From positions 1-64,000 of the forward strand of contig JAJHRM010000002.1 in NCBI GenBank assembly GCA_020832965.1: a DNA stretch of 64,000 nt, given 5' to 3'. The notes under the pieces are model-generated. The model was not told the DNA's origin, made no database searches, and saw only the letters and a list, made by a program, of their open reading frames with translations. The position numbers and the translations under genes were made by a program. Origin of the DNA: Thermofilum sp. (GTDB lineage Archaea; Thermoproteota; Thermoprotei; Thermofilales; Thermofilaceae). This document shows, piece after piece, positions 41,368-51,127 of this stretch; position 1 is the first letter of the stretch; the number at the start of each line of letters is the position of its first letter.

Positions 41368-42884
41368 CACGTGTCGTACCTCATCCTCGACACTATACGC
41401 CAAGCATTTACTCTTACTTCCTGAGCCCTGTCCTCTCTGTCCAGCTTAAAACTCTCCTCTCGCATGGCAAGCTTCGGGGCAACTTTTGGGCGCGGATCCT
41501 CGTTTTGTATGTTCTCGTAGAGGCTGGGGTCGTCGAGAAGCCTCGTTGTGTGGGAGGCATCAATGAACCTCTGATCCTCTAAGACTCTTAAGGCGAGGTA
41601 CTTGTTGTGCCTAACTCCAGAGATTTTAAGCTCCTGGAGCCCCCTCTTCAGCCTTGCTATTGCCTGGATACGCGTGCTCCCATAAGAAACAACTTTCATC
41701 AACAGTGGATCGTAAAACGGAGGCACCTCGTAGCCCTCATACACGCCGCTATCGACACGTATCCACGGACCCCCAGGCAGCTGTAGAAATACGATTTTCC
41801 CCGGGGAAGGCATAAAGTTAGCAGTAGGGTCTTCCGCGTACACGCGTGCCTCTATGGAGTGCCCCTTCAAGACTACTTCTTCCTGCTTAAACTGTAGCGC
41901 CTCGCCAGTCGCGATCCTGAGTTGCAGCTCAACTATGTCCATGCCTGTGACAAGCTCTGTCACTGGGTGCTCTACTTGAATACGTGGATTTACCTCTAAG
42001 AGGAAGAAGTTCCTACCTTGAGTATCAAATAAAAACTCAAAGGTGCCAGCACTCGTGTAATTAACAGCTTTAGCGGCCTCTAGCGCCATCCTTAGGACCC
42101 TATTTCTCTCCTCCTGCGAGATGGAAGGAGAAGGAGCCTCCTCTACCACCTTCTGGTACTTTCTCTGCACACTGCATTCTCTCTCGTACAAGTGGAGAAT
42201 ATTTCCCCTCTTGTCGCCAATAATTTGTACTTCTATGTGCTTCGCTTTAGGATAATACTTCTCAATATACAATTCATGCCTGCCGAAAGAAGCCTTAACA
42301 AGCTCTCTCGACATTCTAATGTACTCATCAATTTCCTTAGCTGAATTCGCTATGAACATTCCGATCCCCCCTCCACCGCCAGCAGGCTTCACGACAACTG
42401 GGAAGCCGATCTCCTCGGCGACGCTTGCAGCATCCCTCTCGTCCACCGCCTCAAGAGTTCCCGGAACAACCTGCATTCCCCTTTGAGAGAAAAACTTGCG
42501 AGCTCCCAGCTTGTCTCCAACTAGACTTATTGTTTGAGGCTCAGGACCCACCCAAATAAAACCCTCCTCAATCACCCTCTCAGCGAAGAACGCATTTTGA
42601 GAGAGGAAGCCGTAACCAGGGTGTATAGCCTCAGCCCCTGCTTTGCGGGCAGCCGCTATGATTCTCTCAACATCCAGATAGCTCTTCAGAGGCTCTGAGG
42701 GGCCGATGTAGTAGCTTTCATCCGCAAGCATCACGTGAAGAGCCTCACGGTCAGCTTCGCTATAGACAGCGACCGTCCTAACGTTGAGGTCCCTACACGT
42801 CCTGAAAATTCTAACAGCAATTTCCCCACGATTAGCAACGAGAACCTTACCCACATCGCTAAGGCTTGACGGGCGCATACCCAA
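41367..42884 (-). CDS. Biotin carboxylase (acetyl-CoA/propionyl-CoA or pyruvate carboxylase subunit A)
   Basis: ATP-grasp enzyme that carboxylates the biotin of a carrier protein. It has VLVANRGEIAVRIFRTC, IHPGYGFLSQNAFFAE, the glycine-rich VVKPAGGGGGIGM, the KYYPKAKHIEVQIIGD block, EECSVQ-like ERECSVQRKYQKV and FLLEVNPRIQVEHPVTE. Length is 505 aa. No biotin carrier or carboxyltransferase gene is adjacent, so the complex it serves (acyl-CoA carboxylase or PycAB) cannot be told from context. Confidence 0.92.
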   Translation of the reverse strand: MGMRPSSLSDVGKVLVANRGEIAVRIFRTCRDLNVRTVAVYSEADREALHVMLADESYYIGPSEPLKSYLDVERIIAAARKAGAEAIHPGYGFLSQNAFFAERVIEEGFIWVGPEPQTISLVGDKLGARKFFSQRGMQVVPGTLEAVDERDAASVAEEIGFPVVVKPAGGGGGIGMFIANSAKEIDEYIRMSRELVKASFGRHELYIEKYYPKAKHIEVQIIGDKRGNILHLYERECSVQRKYQKVVEEAPSPSISQEERNRVLRMALEAAKAVNYTSAGTFEFLFDTQGRNFFLLEVNPRIQVEHPVTELVTGMDIVELQLRIATGEALQFKQEEVVLKGHSIEARVYAEDPTANFMPSPGKIVFLQLPGGPWIRVDSGVYEGYEVPPFYDPLLMKVVSYGSTRIQAIARLKRGLQELKISGVRHNKYLALRVLEDQRFIDASHTTRLLDDPSLYENIQNEDPRPKVAPKLAMREESFKLDREDRAQEVRVNAWRIVSRMRYDT

Positions 42885-42994
42885 GGACTCCGGGGGAGAG
42901 TTAAATCTTTAACGCGCACCCGAGGAGCTTGAATAGATCGCTATGCACGCTGGCGCGCGCTAATGACTGGCGCGTAAGCACCAAATCTTTGACA

Positions 42995-43795
42995 TCATAG
43001 AGGAAGATTGAAAAATCTGGCAGCATTGAGGGTTGTCACTTCATCCACCTCCTGGAAATCCACCTCCCTAAGCCTGGAGATCTCCTCGATGATTAATTTT
43101 ACTTGTAAGGGAGTGTTCACCTCCCCGCTCTCAGACAGGAAAGGTGAGTCAGTTTCCGTTAATATACTATCTAACGGGAAGCTTCGTGCAATTTTCCGCA
43201 TGCTCTTATTGCTTTTAAGCTTGTAATTCACGCTAAAAAGAAAACCGCAATCGAGCGCCCTCTTAGCAGTAGTCATGTTTCCTGTGTAGGAATGCAAGAG
43301 AGCTTTCCCACTAAAGGAGTAACTCTGCAGTATCTCGACAACCTCTTCTTCAGCTTTCCTGCTATGGATAACCACAGGCTTGCCAATTTCTTCAGCCAAA
43401 TCAAGCATAACGTGGAATGCCTCCAGCGTCCTCTTGAAGTCATCGCCCTCTTTAATCCAGTGCTTGTCCAGCCCTACCTCACCAATACCAACTATCTTAT
43501 CCCTGTTGATACGAATAAACTCCACGTATCTCTCTATCTCCTCTTCCCCCATCCCAGGCACGTGAGTTGGGTGCAGCCCTAACGTTACAAATAGAAAGTC
43601 GGGGTGCTTCTCTGCTAGCTTCAGAGCTCTGACGGCTCCCTCAAAGCAGGCCAGATCCCCTCTTCTTCCCTCTTCGTATGGAAAACCTGTAGTAATAATC
43701 GCCCTTAAGATCCCCTTACACTTCCGAAGAACATCGTCCACTTTTTCAAAAAGCCCTGGATACGTCAAGTGGCAGTGGGAATCAATCATAAGCAT
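42995..43795 (-). CDS. tatD: TatD family metal-dependent DNase
   Basis: TIM-barrel metal hydrolase with the TatD ligands in IDSHCHLTYPG, GIGEVGLDKHW, VIHSRKAEEEV, LLHSYTGN and ILTETDSPFL. It is probably a 3'-5' exonuclease or deacylase, as known for the family. Length is 266 aa. The start is divergent from the prenyl synthase gene, with a TATA-like CTTATAAT shared region at 43811-43818. Confidence 0.9.
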   Translation of the reverse strand: MLMIDSHCHLTYPGLFEKVDDVLRKCKGILRAIITTGFPYEEGRRGDLACFEGAVRALKLAEKHPDFLFVTLGLHPTHVPGMGEEEIERYVEFIRINRDKIVGIGEVGLDKHWIKEGDDFKRTLEAFHVMLDLAEEIGKPVVIHSRKAEEEVVEILQSYSFSGKALLHSYTGNMTTAKRALDCGFLFSVNYKLKSNKSMRKIARSFPLDSILTETDSPFLSESGEVNTPLQVKLIIEEISRLREVDFQEVDEVTTLNAARFFNLPL

Positions 43796-43850
43796 TCTGG
43801 CGGGGATAAGGCTTATAATTTTGTCGAAGACTCCTTTTCAAAGACGCGGA

Positions 43851-44741
43851 ATGCTGAAAGCGGGCTTGACAGAAGAGTACACAGCTCTCAGAGAAATGCT
43901 GAGAAACTATTCGCGAGAAAAACTTAGAGAATACTTTCCCGAGGTTCTTGAGGAAGTTGAGTACGCTTTTCAAGGCGGGAAACTAATCAGAGGAACTCTT
44001 TCACTCTTAATTGCGAAGACTCTGTCACCGGACGTAAGGAAAGTTTTACCGATAGCTTTTGCAGTCGAGCTAATGCATGCTGCTAGCCTAATTCATGACG
44101 ACATAGCTGATGAGTCCCCCCAACGAAGAGGGAGACCGAGCTTCTGGGCAAAGTATGGACTAGAGGATGCGGTAACTTTCCCCCACATAATTATTCCTGT
44201 AGCAATAACTTTAGTAGCAGAAGCGGGGGTTGATGCGGTTATAGAGAGCATGAGCCAGTGGAGGAAAGCCGCGCTCGGCCAGCTTTGGGACATTAGGCTT
44301 CTTCAAGGTAGAAACGTGCAAGTCCCCTACGAGCAACTGATCGAGTACAAGACTGCATCCGTATTTGAGGCCTCCTGCAGTTTGCCCCTAATAGCACTTA
44401 ACAAGAAAGATCTCCTGCGGGTTGGAAAAACCTATGGGAGGGCGCTAGGCATGCTCTACCAAGTCTTGGACGATTACGCCGATGTTGTTAATAATAGGAT
44501 TGACAGCGGGAGTTCACGTCTACTAGCTGCACAGACAAGGGATGTTGCAGCACTAAATTCATGTGTTGAGAATCTCGCAATCAAATACTTCTGGGAAGTC
44601 CTGGAATCTTCGAGGCGGCTGCACCTATCTCTCGCGGAGTTCGCCCTACTTAGCATGGAGAAATTTGCAAGTGAAGCAGGAGAAAGCGTCGTAAAAGTTC
44701 TCCGCGCTGTGGAGGTAAAAGTCCCGTGGCAAGAGGGTTAA
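43851..44741 (+). CDS. Polyprenyl synthetase (geranylgeranyl-diphosphate synthase type)
   Basis: Trans-isoprenyl diphosphate synthase. The first aspartate-rich motif is LIHDDIADESPQRRGRPS, and the second is reduced to LDDYADVV. GGKLIRGTLSLL is the usual N-terminal block. ATG 43851 is used because the TATA-like CTTATAAT at 43811-43818 cannot serve a TTG at 43821. The gene overlaps the methyltransferase by 16 bases and belongs to a three-gene isoprenoid operon. Confidence 0.87.
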   Translation: MLKAGLTEEYTALREMLRNYSREKLREYFPEVLEEVEYAFQGGKLIRGTLSLLIAKTLSPDVRKVLPIAFAVELMHAASLIHDDIADESPQRRGRPSFWAKYGLEDAVTFPHIIIPVAITLVAEAGVDAVIESMSQWRKAALGQLWDIRLLQGRNVQVPYEQLIEYKTASVFEASCSLPLIALNKKDLLRVGKTYGRALGMLYQVLDDYADVVNNRIDSGSSRLLAAQTRDVAALNSCVENLAIKYFWEVLESSRRLHLSLAEFALLSMEKFASEAGESVVKVLRAVEVKVPWQEG

Positions 44742-45517
44742 GCCCGGAGCGCTGGACGATAGTTGTAGCAACGCTTGAAAAGCTCTTTGCTTCCTCTGCT
44801 TATGCTCCAGCTAATCGCGCTATGAGCTTCGGCTTAGACGTGAGACTCAGGAGGATAATCTACTCCACCGTCAGGGGAATAGTCGTAGACGTAGGCTGTG
44901 GAGATGGCACGCACTCAATGCCATTCCTTCAAAGGGCAAGGGAGGTGGTATGTGTGGACCCCCTAGCACATAGGTTACATTTAAGTAGCAACAACCCGTA
45001 TCTCCACAGAGTTAGTGGAATAGCAGAATTCATACCTCTGAGAGATAAAAGTACTGACTTTGCGACAGCCATGTTCAGTTTCAGAGATTTCCTAGACAAG
45101 GCTAAGGGGTTGAGTGAAATGAGGAGAGTTGCAAGGATAGGCATCTTCATTCTGGAGATTTTTAATCCTTCAAACGTGTTCCGCCTCCTCCTCTACACGT
45201 ATGTTCAGGGAGTTGCGCCTATTCTCGGCTACATAGCTTCACGCGGCTCAGGCAGGGGGTGGCGGCTTTTGATGCCAACAATACGATTGATGCCCAGAGT
45301 CTCTTTCTTCCAAAAGCTTGGCGGAAAAATTCTAGTAAGCATTGGCCGCGGTACATTGTGCATTGTATACTTGCCTAGTCATAAAATCCAAGAGCGCTCA
45401 CTCTCTCCAAATTATTTGCAACAGAAAATAAAAGTAAACAAGAAATGTCTACCTCTGCCTTTCGAAAAGGAATGGTTTGACCATAACGTGCGCTGGGGTG
45501 ATGAGAATCGGTCATGA
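44726..45517 (+). CDS. Class I SAM-dependent methyltransferase (UbiE-like)
   Basis: Motif I is IVVDVGCGDGTHSMPF, and the acidic end of strand 2 is VVCVDPLAHRL. The middle part (EMRRVARIGIFILEIFNP) is in the manner of UbiE/Coq5 enzymes. Being between a prenyl synthase and a geranylgeranyl reductase, it may methylate a quinone ring or another prenylated compound; that is inferred from context only. The last 40 residues are basic and may not be part of the fold; they overlap the reductase gene by 17 bases. Confidence 0.75.
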   Translation: MARGLSPERWTIVVATLEKLFASSAYAPANRAMSFGLDVRLRRIIYSTVRGIVVDVGCGDGTHSMPFLQRAREVVCVDPLAHRLHLSSNNPYLHRVSGIAEFIPLRDKSTDFATAMFSFRDFLDKAKGLSEMRRVARIGIFILEIFNPSNVFRLLLYTYVQGVAPILGYIASRGSGRGWRLLMPTIRLMPRVSFFQKLGGKILVSIGRGTLCIVYLPSHKIQERSLSPNYLQQKIKVNKKCLPLPFEKEWFDHNVRWGDENRS

Positions 45518-46700
45518 AGCTTACAAGGTGGCTGTTATCGGTTTAGGGCCGGCTGGAGCAGCCGCTCTAAAAAGGCTCAGCGAGCTAGGAGTGAATGCAA
45601 TAGGTATAGAGAGGAAGAAAACCCCGGAAGAGCCAGCTGTGTGCGGCGAATTCCTGCCCGAGGAGTCTGACATCACCTTCGTCTCTAGGCATCCTTCGGT
45701 CAGGAAAGCATACCAATACATACGTTGCGCCAGAAGAACTAATACGATAAGAAGAATTTTCCTCGAGTTTAATGGCTTTAGAAGATTTCAGCTGAGTATA
45801 GGTGGTTTCACAATCAGCAGGAAAGAGATGGTAAATAGGCTTATTGAAGGGTCGGAAGTGATAACAGGAGACGATGTCATTAGCATCAAACCTCTCGAGA
45901 AAAGGTACTTGATAAAGACGCGGAGGGGCAGGGAGATAGTTTCCGAGTACATAATTGCAGCGGACGGCTTCCCGTCTCTGACCAGGAGGCTTCTCGGGGA
46001 CTACACAAGGCTAGAGCCAGTAGACTATGCTGTGGGTTTAAACCTGAAAATGTACACTCCGAATACCCCTCAAAGCGACATTTACATGTTTTCCTCGAAA
46101 GACACCCCCGGCGGCTATGCCTGGATAATTCCCGTAGGAGGAGACCTTTCCAATGTAGGAATAGGTATAAGATTCAACTATGTTAAAGGATCAGCGAACC
46201 CCCTCGAGGCATTGCAAAAATTCATTAACTATGAGAGAGAAAACTACCTAAAGGACTCTAAGCCACTGGAAAGTCCCAAGGGCAAATTAATACCGGTTAC
46301 GGGCTTCTACTCTACCCCACTTATCGGGAAAACCCTGTTCGTAGGCGATGCTCTGGGAGCAGTGAATCCAATAAACGGTGGTGGGATCTTTACCGCAATG
46401 GCTCTGGGGATCCTGGCAGCTGAAAGCTTATGGCTCGAAAACCCAAGCATCTATGTTGAGAGGTCGTGGAGCGAAGTCGGGAAAGCTCTAGCCATAGGGA
46501 GAAAATACAGGGTACTCGTGGATTTTCTCTATAATAATTGGAGCCTTGCCCCAGTACTCACGGGAATGATTCCTGGACAACTAATGACGAAGATACTGAA
46601 GGGGGAAGAAACACCTATCGAAAAAATTATCATTTCTGGAAGAGGAACGAAAACCTCCTATCCACTTCAGCGGGGTCAAGCTTCTCGTAGGCCTCAGTAG
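45501..46700 (+). CDS. Geranylgeranyl reductase family flavoprotein
   Basis: FAD-dependent reductase that saturates isoprenoid double bonds of membrane lipids or quinones. It has the dinucleotide motif VAVIGLGPAGAAALKRL, the cysteine-containing PAVCGEFLP, GGYAWIIPVG and the C-terminal FAD block FVGDALGAVNPINGGGIFTA. ATG 45501 is preferred, directly after GGGGTG. The end overlaps the convergent nucleotidyltransferase by 71 bases, with both frames open, so the C-terminal tail RGTKTSYPLQRGQASRRPQ is probably an extension into the neighbour. Confidence 0.87.
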   Translation: MRIGHEAYKVAVIGLGPAGAAALKRLSELGVNAIGIERKKTPEEPAVCGEFLPEESDITFVSRHPSVRKAYQYIRCARRTNTIRRIFLEFNGFRRFQLSIGGFTISRKEMVNRLIEGSEVITGDDVISIKPLEKRYLIKTRRGREIVSEYIIAADGFPSLTRRLLGDYTRLEPVDYAVGLNLKMYTPNTPQSDIYMFSSKDTPGGYAWIIPVGGDLSNVGIGIRFNYVKGSANPLEALQKFINYERENYLKDSKPLESPKGKLIPVTGFYSTPLIGKTLFVGDALGAVNPINGGGIFTAMALGILAAESLWLENPSIYVERSWSEVGKALAIGRKYRVLVDFLYNNWSLAPVLTGMIPGQLMTKILKGEETPIEKIIISGRGTKTSYPLQRGQASRRPQ

Positions 46701-47391
46701 TTCCGAGATCAAACCAAAAAGCCTTGGTAATGTATCCTCCGACCTCCAATCCCCTGTTTAGGAGCTCCCCCATGAAGTCACCCATAATGTCGACCTCCCT
46801 CTTTTCTTCGACTAACTCTTTCAGGTATTCCAGGGCCTTAGTCCTTACCACTACAAGCCCGATAGTTACAGGTTTATCTAATGGCGGCTTCTCAACTAAG
46901 CTAACAACCCTGTCCCCCCTAACCTCGGCCACGCCGACCGCGACCCTATAGTTGAGTGAGAGGGCAAGCGTAGCGGCAAACTGGTTTCTCTCGTGGAAGG
47001 ATAAAAGCTCGGAAATATTGATGTCCGACAGTATGTCTCCATAGTACACCAGAACATTCTCGGCATCGTTGAACAGCCCCTTTTCATATGCGTTAAACAG
47101 CGCCCCACCATTTCCTCCATACGCTGGGTTATCCCACACGTAGGAAATTTCAACCCCATACCTTTCCCCATTATTAAAGTAGTTTACTATCTGGTGCCCC
47201 TTGTACCCGACGAGCAAAACCAGCTTTCTCAAGCCGTGGTACGATAATAGCCTCACTATATACTCGAGAAGGGGCTTCTGCTGCGTGCCCACGGGTATCA
47301 TCGCCTTCTGGAAGTAATAGGTCAAGGGTCTAAGCCTCTTCCCCTCACCACCGCAGAGAACGACCCCGACGTTTTTGTCTGCAGTACTCAC
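46630..47391 (-). CDS. Sugar-phosphate nucleotidyltransferase
   Basis: Makes NDP-sugars from sugar-1-phosphates. The signature VVLCGGEGKRLRPLTYYFQKAM and the metal/substrate blocks VYYGDILSDI and SLVEKPPLDKP are clear. Length is 253 aa, so it lacks the C-terminal beta-helix of longer members. The nucleotide (dTTP or GTP) and sugar are not determined. The 3' end overlaps the geranylgeranyl reductase gene tail to tail. Confidence 0.87.
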   Translation of the reverse strand: MSTADKNVGVVLCGGEGKRLRPLTYYFQKAMIPVGTQQKPLLEYIVRLLSYHGLRKLVLLVGYKGHQIVNYFNNGERYGVEISYVWDNPAYGGNGGALFNAYEKGLFNDAENVLVYYGDILSDINISELLSFHERNQFAATLALSLNYRVAVGVAEVRGDRVVSLVEKPPLDKPVTIGLVVVRTKALEYLKELVEEKREVDIMGDFMGELLNRGLEVGGYITKAFWFDLGTTEAYEKLDPAEVDRRFSFLFQK

Positions 47392-47520
47392 GATTTGAAA
47401 TCAATATTCAAAATTTTTATGTTTTTGCATGACCTTTCAGTAGTAAAAAACAGTGATTATTAAGAGAATGTAATAGGCTTAGTAAATAGCCTGGACATGC
47501 ATAAATCTTCCTGATCAACA

Positions 47521-48825
47521 ATGTGGTATGATATTGAGGACGAGTTTTCGATCTCATTAGTGAGAGCCAGGTGGGTTCTGGACTCCAGGGGGAATCCAAC
47601 TGTTGAGACAGAAGTATACACGATTGCTCGAGGCTATGGCAGAGCAATCGTGCCCTCAGGTGCCTCGACGGGGACTCATGAAGCCTTAGAGCTCAGGGAT
47701 GGAGGGAAGGAATTTTACGGAAGAGGGGTTTTAAGAGCCGTCGAGAACGTCAACAAGATAATAGCCCCGGGACTCATAGGCATGGACAGCAGGAGGCAGG
47801 AAGATATCGATAGGAAAATGCTGCAGATGGATGGCACGCCGAACAAGTCGAGGCTGGGAGCAAATGCAATATTATCTGTCTCCCTTGCTGTTGCTCACGC
47901 TGCAGCCGACACCTATTCGCTCCCCCTGTTCCAGTACTTGGGCGGGGTGCTTGCATGCACAATGCCTGTCCCCCTGATGAACATAATAAACGGGGGTAAG
48001 CATGCAGGCAATCAGCTCAAGATACAGGAGTTCAAGATTGTTCCTGTGGGCGCCAAAACCTTTGCTGAAGCCTTGAGGATGGGAAGCGAAGTCTACCACT
48101 CGCTAAAAGCATACTTGAGGGAGAAGTACGGGCCCCAAGCCATAAACATCGGAGACGAGGGAGGATTCTCCCCACCAATGAAGAACACCCGCGAAGCACT
48201 AGACGCCCTAATAAGCGCAATTAAAAATTCCGGCTACGAGCCCGGCAGGGACGTGGCGCTGGCACTTGACTCAGCAGCCTCCGAGTTCTATAACCGGGAG
48301 AAGGGCGTGTACACGGTTGACGGCCTAGAGCTCTCCAGGGAAAAACTGATAGAGTTTTACGAGAAACTCGTCCAGGAGTACCCTATAATATCGCTTGAAG
48401 ACCCGCTCCACGAGGAGGACTTCGAGGGGTTCTCGACACTCACGAGAAGCCTGAAGATCCAGGTAATTGGAGACGACATATTCGTAACTAACGTTGGGAG
48501 GCTACGCAAAGGCATCGAAGTCGGGGCGGCAAACGCCCTTCTCCTGAAAGTAAATCAGATCGGCACGCTGACAGAGGCGCTTGAAGCAGCTAAACTTGCA
48601 ATGAGCCATGAATACTCCGTCGTTGTCAGCCACAGGAGCGGGGAGACTGAGGACTCCACGATCTCGCACCTCGCAGTTGCCCTAAACGCGGGACAGATAA
48701 AAACGGGGGCCCCTGCCCGAGGAGAGAGGACAGCCAAGTACAACGAACTGCTGAGGATAGAGGAATACCTTGGATCCAGAGCTAGGTACCCTGGTCTAAG
48801 CGCCTTCAAGCATTACAAAGCTTAA
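47521..48825 (+). CDS. eno: Enolase (phosphopyruvate hydratase)
   Basis: Glycolytic and gluconeogenic enzyme. Motifs are [17 protein letters not shown], the loop [25 protein letters not shown], the metal ligands in ALDSAASEF and [20 protein letters not shown], and the catalytic lysine in [13 protein letters not shown] with [12 protein letters not shown]. Length is 434 aa. GCATAAATC at 47499-47507 is the TATA box. It is followed after 57 bases by an HD-domain gene. Confidence 0.97.
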   Translation: MWYDIEDEFSISLVRARWVLDSRGNPTVETEVYTIARGYGRAIVPSGASTGTHEALELRDGGKEFYGRGVLRAVENVNKIIAPGLIGMDSRRQEDIDRKMLQMDGTPNKSRLGANAILSVSLAVAHAAADTYSLPLFQYLGGVLACTMPVPLMNIINGGKHAGNQLKIQEFKIVPVGAKTFAEALRMGSEVYHSLKAYLREKYGPQAINIGDEGGFSPPMKNTREALDALISAIKNSGYEPGRDVALALDSAASEFYNREKGVYTVDGLELSREKLIEFYEKLVQEYPIISLEDPLHEEDFEGFSTLTRSLKIQVIGDDIFVTNVGRLRKGIEVGAANALLLKVNQIGTLTEALEAAKLAMSHEYSVVVSHRSGETEDSTISHLAVALNAGQIKTGAPARGERTAKYNELLRIEEYLGSRARYPGLSAFKHYKA

Positions 48826-48882
48826 GGCTTAAGGGTAAGCACGAGTAAAGTTTTTATGCCCTTTTGTAGTGGGCAGCCTGCT

Positions 48883-49680
48883 ATGTGTGAAAAGTCCCTA
48901 GTTTCTAAAGATTTAATAGATAAGTGGAGAAAACTGGACAGCTTTATTGACAGGCTCGCTAGCATCATCGAAGAAGACGATGAGATAAAAGCCCTCCTAG
49001 AGATGAGCAACATCAACGCTGTGAAAAGACTCGGGTACAATGACCATGGACCTGTACACGCTAGAATAGTGGCAGCCGCATCACTGGAAATCCTAAACCT
49101 TCTGTTGGAGAAGAACATAGAACTCACAACCCTAAAACATGGAACGACCAAAAGCTTAGAGGAGGTAAAGTTGATTCTCGTAGTCGCCAGCTATCTTCAT
49201 GACATTGGCAACTCTATCCATAGAGAATACCACGAAGCACTAGGGAGCCTACTTGCCAGAGACCTTGCTGACAGGATAATTCTCAGAGTATACCCCGACA
49301 TAGGTCCCAGGCGATTTTACATAAGGCAGGAAATCCTCTCAGCCATTTTCTCGACAGAAATGAATACGAAGCCGTTAACCCTGGAAGCAAGCATCGTAAA
49401 GTTGGCTGACGGATTAGACATGTCCGAGGGCAGGGCTAGATTGCCGTACAAGCTGGGGAAAATGGACATGCACTCCCTGTCAGCTCTCAACGTTAAACGC
49501 GTAAAAGTAACCTGCGACGACGTTACGCCCGTGGTCATTGAAATATACCTCGGAGATATGGCTGGATTCTTCCAGGTCGAAGAAGTACTTCTGCCGAAGC
49601 TCGAAAACAGCAAACTAAAAGGAATGGTTAGAATTGACATTTACAGCATCGAAGGCAGGAAAGTAGCAGCTATAACATAG
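48883..49680 (+). CDS. HD-domain phosphohydrolase
   Basis: Archaeal HD protein with NDHGPVHARIVAAASLEILN, the HD pair in YLHDIGNSIHREYH, and the final aspartate in KLADGLDMSEGRARLPY. A C-terminal beta-rich domain (RVKVTCDDVTPVVIEIYL) follows. Substrate unknown; probably a nucleotide or phosphate monoester. ATG 48883 is used because AGTTTTTATG at 48847-48856 is the TATA box, which excludes the ATG at 48856. Confidence 0.82.
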   Translation: MCEKSLVSKDLIDKWRKLDSFIDRLASIIEEDDEIKALLEMSNINAVKRLGYNDHGPVHARIVAAASLEILNLLLEKNIELTTLKHGTTKSLEEVKLILVVASYLHDIGNSIHREYHEALGSLLARDLADRIILRVYPDIGPRRFYIRQEILSAIFSTEMNTKPLTLEASIVKLADGLDMSEGRARLPYKLGKMDMHSLSALNVKRVKVTCDDVTPVVIEIYLGDMAGFFQVEEVLLPKLENSKLKGMVRIDIYSIEGRKVAAIT

Positions 49681-49900
49681 CAACGAGTTAATCAGGCGCG
49701 CCCTATCCTCGTCTCTCGCATTAGCGGCGCGCGCCGGCGAAGCAACATAGACTCAAAGCCAGGAAGCGGTTTAGCTCTCATGCTATTTTGTAACACCTGG
49801 TGGAAACGACACGCGAACGAAGAAGCTTTGCCCGCCTCTCCCCTGTCATGCTGAAGTACGCACGCTAGAGTTAATTAGGAGGATGTAACTCTTACGCTTG

Positions 49901-51127
49901 ATGAGTACGGGTATACCAGCAATTGAGGGTGGGAAACCGGTAAGAGAAAAATTCAAGGAATACTACCCAGCTTTCACCGAGTATGAAAAAAGCCTAGTCC
50001 TCGACGTACTAAACTCCGGGAGGCTCGTTGCCTCTGCGGGAAAGTACGTAAGGGCATTTGAGGAGGAATTTTCCAGCTACCTAGGCGTTAAGTACGCCAT
50101 TGCAACCGCAAATGGTACCGCATCGCTGCACGCGGCAGTAGCAAGCCTGCACATAGGTCCAGGGGATGAAGTCATAACCACGCCCTTCAGCTTCGTGGCT
50201 ACGGCGACCTCTATTCTCCACAACAACGCTGTTCCAGTGTTCGCGGACATAGAGCTTGACAGCTTAAACCTGGATCCGGGCACCCTGCCGGACAAGATAA
50301 CTGAGAGAACGAAAGCCATCTTAGTGGTTCACTTAGCAGGCTACCCGGCTGAAATGGACGAAATCGTGAAGATTGCACGTGAAAACGATTTATACGTAAT
50401 AGAGGATTGTGCACAAGCTATCGGAAGCGAATATAGGGGAAGGAAGGTCGGAACGTTTGGAGACATCAATGCCTTCAGCTTTTACCAAACGAAGAACATT
50501 ACCACTGGAGAGGGCGGAATGCTGACAACAAATCGCGAGGAATTACGACGCTACGCTGAGATGTTCATTGACCAAGGACAGGAATCAAAGTATTACCACA
50601 CGATTCTGGGGTGGAACTACCGGATGACCGAGCTCCAAGCAGCAATAGGCCTCGGGCAGCTAAGAAGAATAAATGAACTAAATGCTGCCCGGGAGAAAAT
50701 TGCCCGGATCTACATGGACGAACTCTCGAGCATGGACGGGGATCTAGTGCACCTGCCAAAGCTTAAACCGCACGTCAAGCACACCTGGCACATTTTCCAG
50801 GTTCTCCTCAATCTGGACAAGATCCGCGTGAACAGGGATAGGATAGCGGAGGCTCTGAGAGCTGAAAATGTTCTAGTCCAAGTCGTTTACCCGAGAGTAA
50901 TATACGAAAACCCACTTTTCCAGAAGATGGCGGGCTACGGAAAAGGCTGTCCCTGGCTGTGCCCGCTCTACGGCAAGCATATCTCGTACAGGAAGGGCAT
51001 GTCTCCAGTAGCCGAGCAGGCGGCGGAGAGTGTAATAACGTTGCCAACGCTCTCAGGTATGAGCGAAGAAGATGCGCTTGATACGGCAAATGCTTTTAAG
51101 AAAGTCCTGGTATATTACAAGAGGTGA
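49901..51127 (+). CDS. DegT/DnrJ/EryC1/StrS family aminotransferase
   Basis: PLP enzyme that aminates nucleotide-activated sugars or similar keto compounds. It has IPAIEGGKPVREKF, YAIATANGTASLHAAV, VIEDCAQAIGSEYRGRKVG and the PLP lysine in FSFYQTKNITTGEGGML, then WNYRMTELQAAIGLGQL. Length is 409 aa. A TTG at 49898 is also possible; AGGAGGATG at 49877-49885 may be the ribosome site. The stop overlaps the start of acdB, so the two are co-translated, an odd functional pairing. Confidence 0.9.
   Translation: MSTGIPAIEGGKPVREKFKEYYPAFTEYEKSLVLDVLNSGRLVASAGKYVRAFEEEFSSYLGVKYAIATANGTASLHAAVASLHIGPGDEVITTPFSFVATATSILHNNAVPVFADIELDSLNLDPGTLPDKITERTKAILVVHLAGYPAEMDEIVKIARENDLYVIEDCAQAIGSEYRGRKVGTFGDINAFSFYQTKNITTGEGGMLTTNREELRRYAEMFIDQGQESKYYHTILGWNYRMTELQAAIGLGQLRRINELNAAREKIARIYMDELSSMDGDLVHLPKLKPHVKHTWHIFQVLLNLDKIRVNRDRIAEALRAENVLVQVVYPRVIYENPLFQKMAGYGKGCPWLCPLYGKHISYRKGMSPVAEQAAESVITLPTLSGMSEEDALDTANAFKKVLVYYKR

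Noticed and set aside
49681..49900. Element between the HD gene and the aminotransferase
   Set aside because: GCGCGC tracts at 49696 and 49725 and repeated AACATAG are present, but no scaffold motif or TnpB remnant was found.
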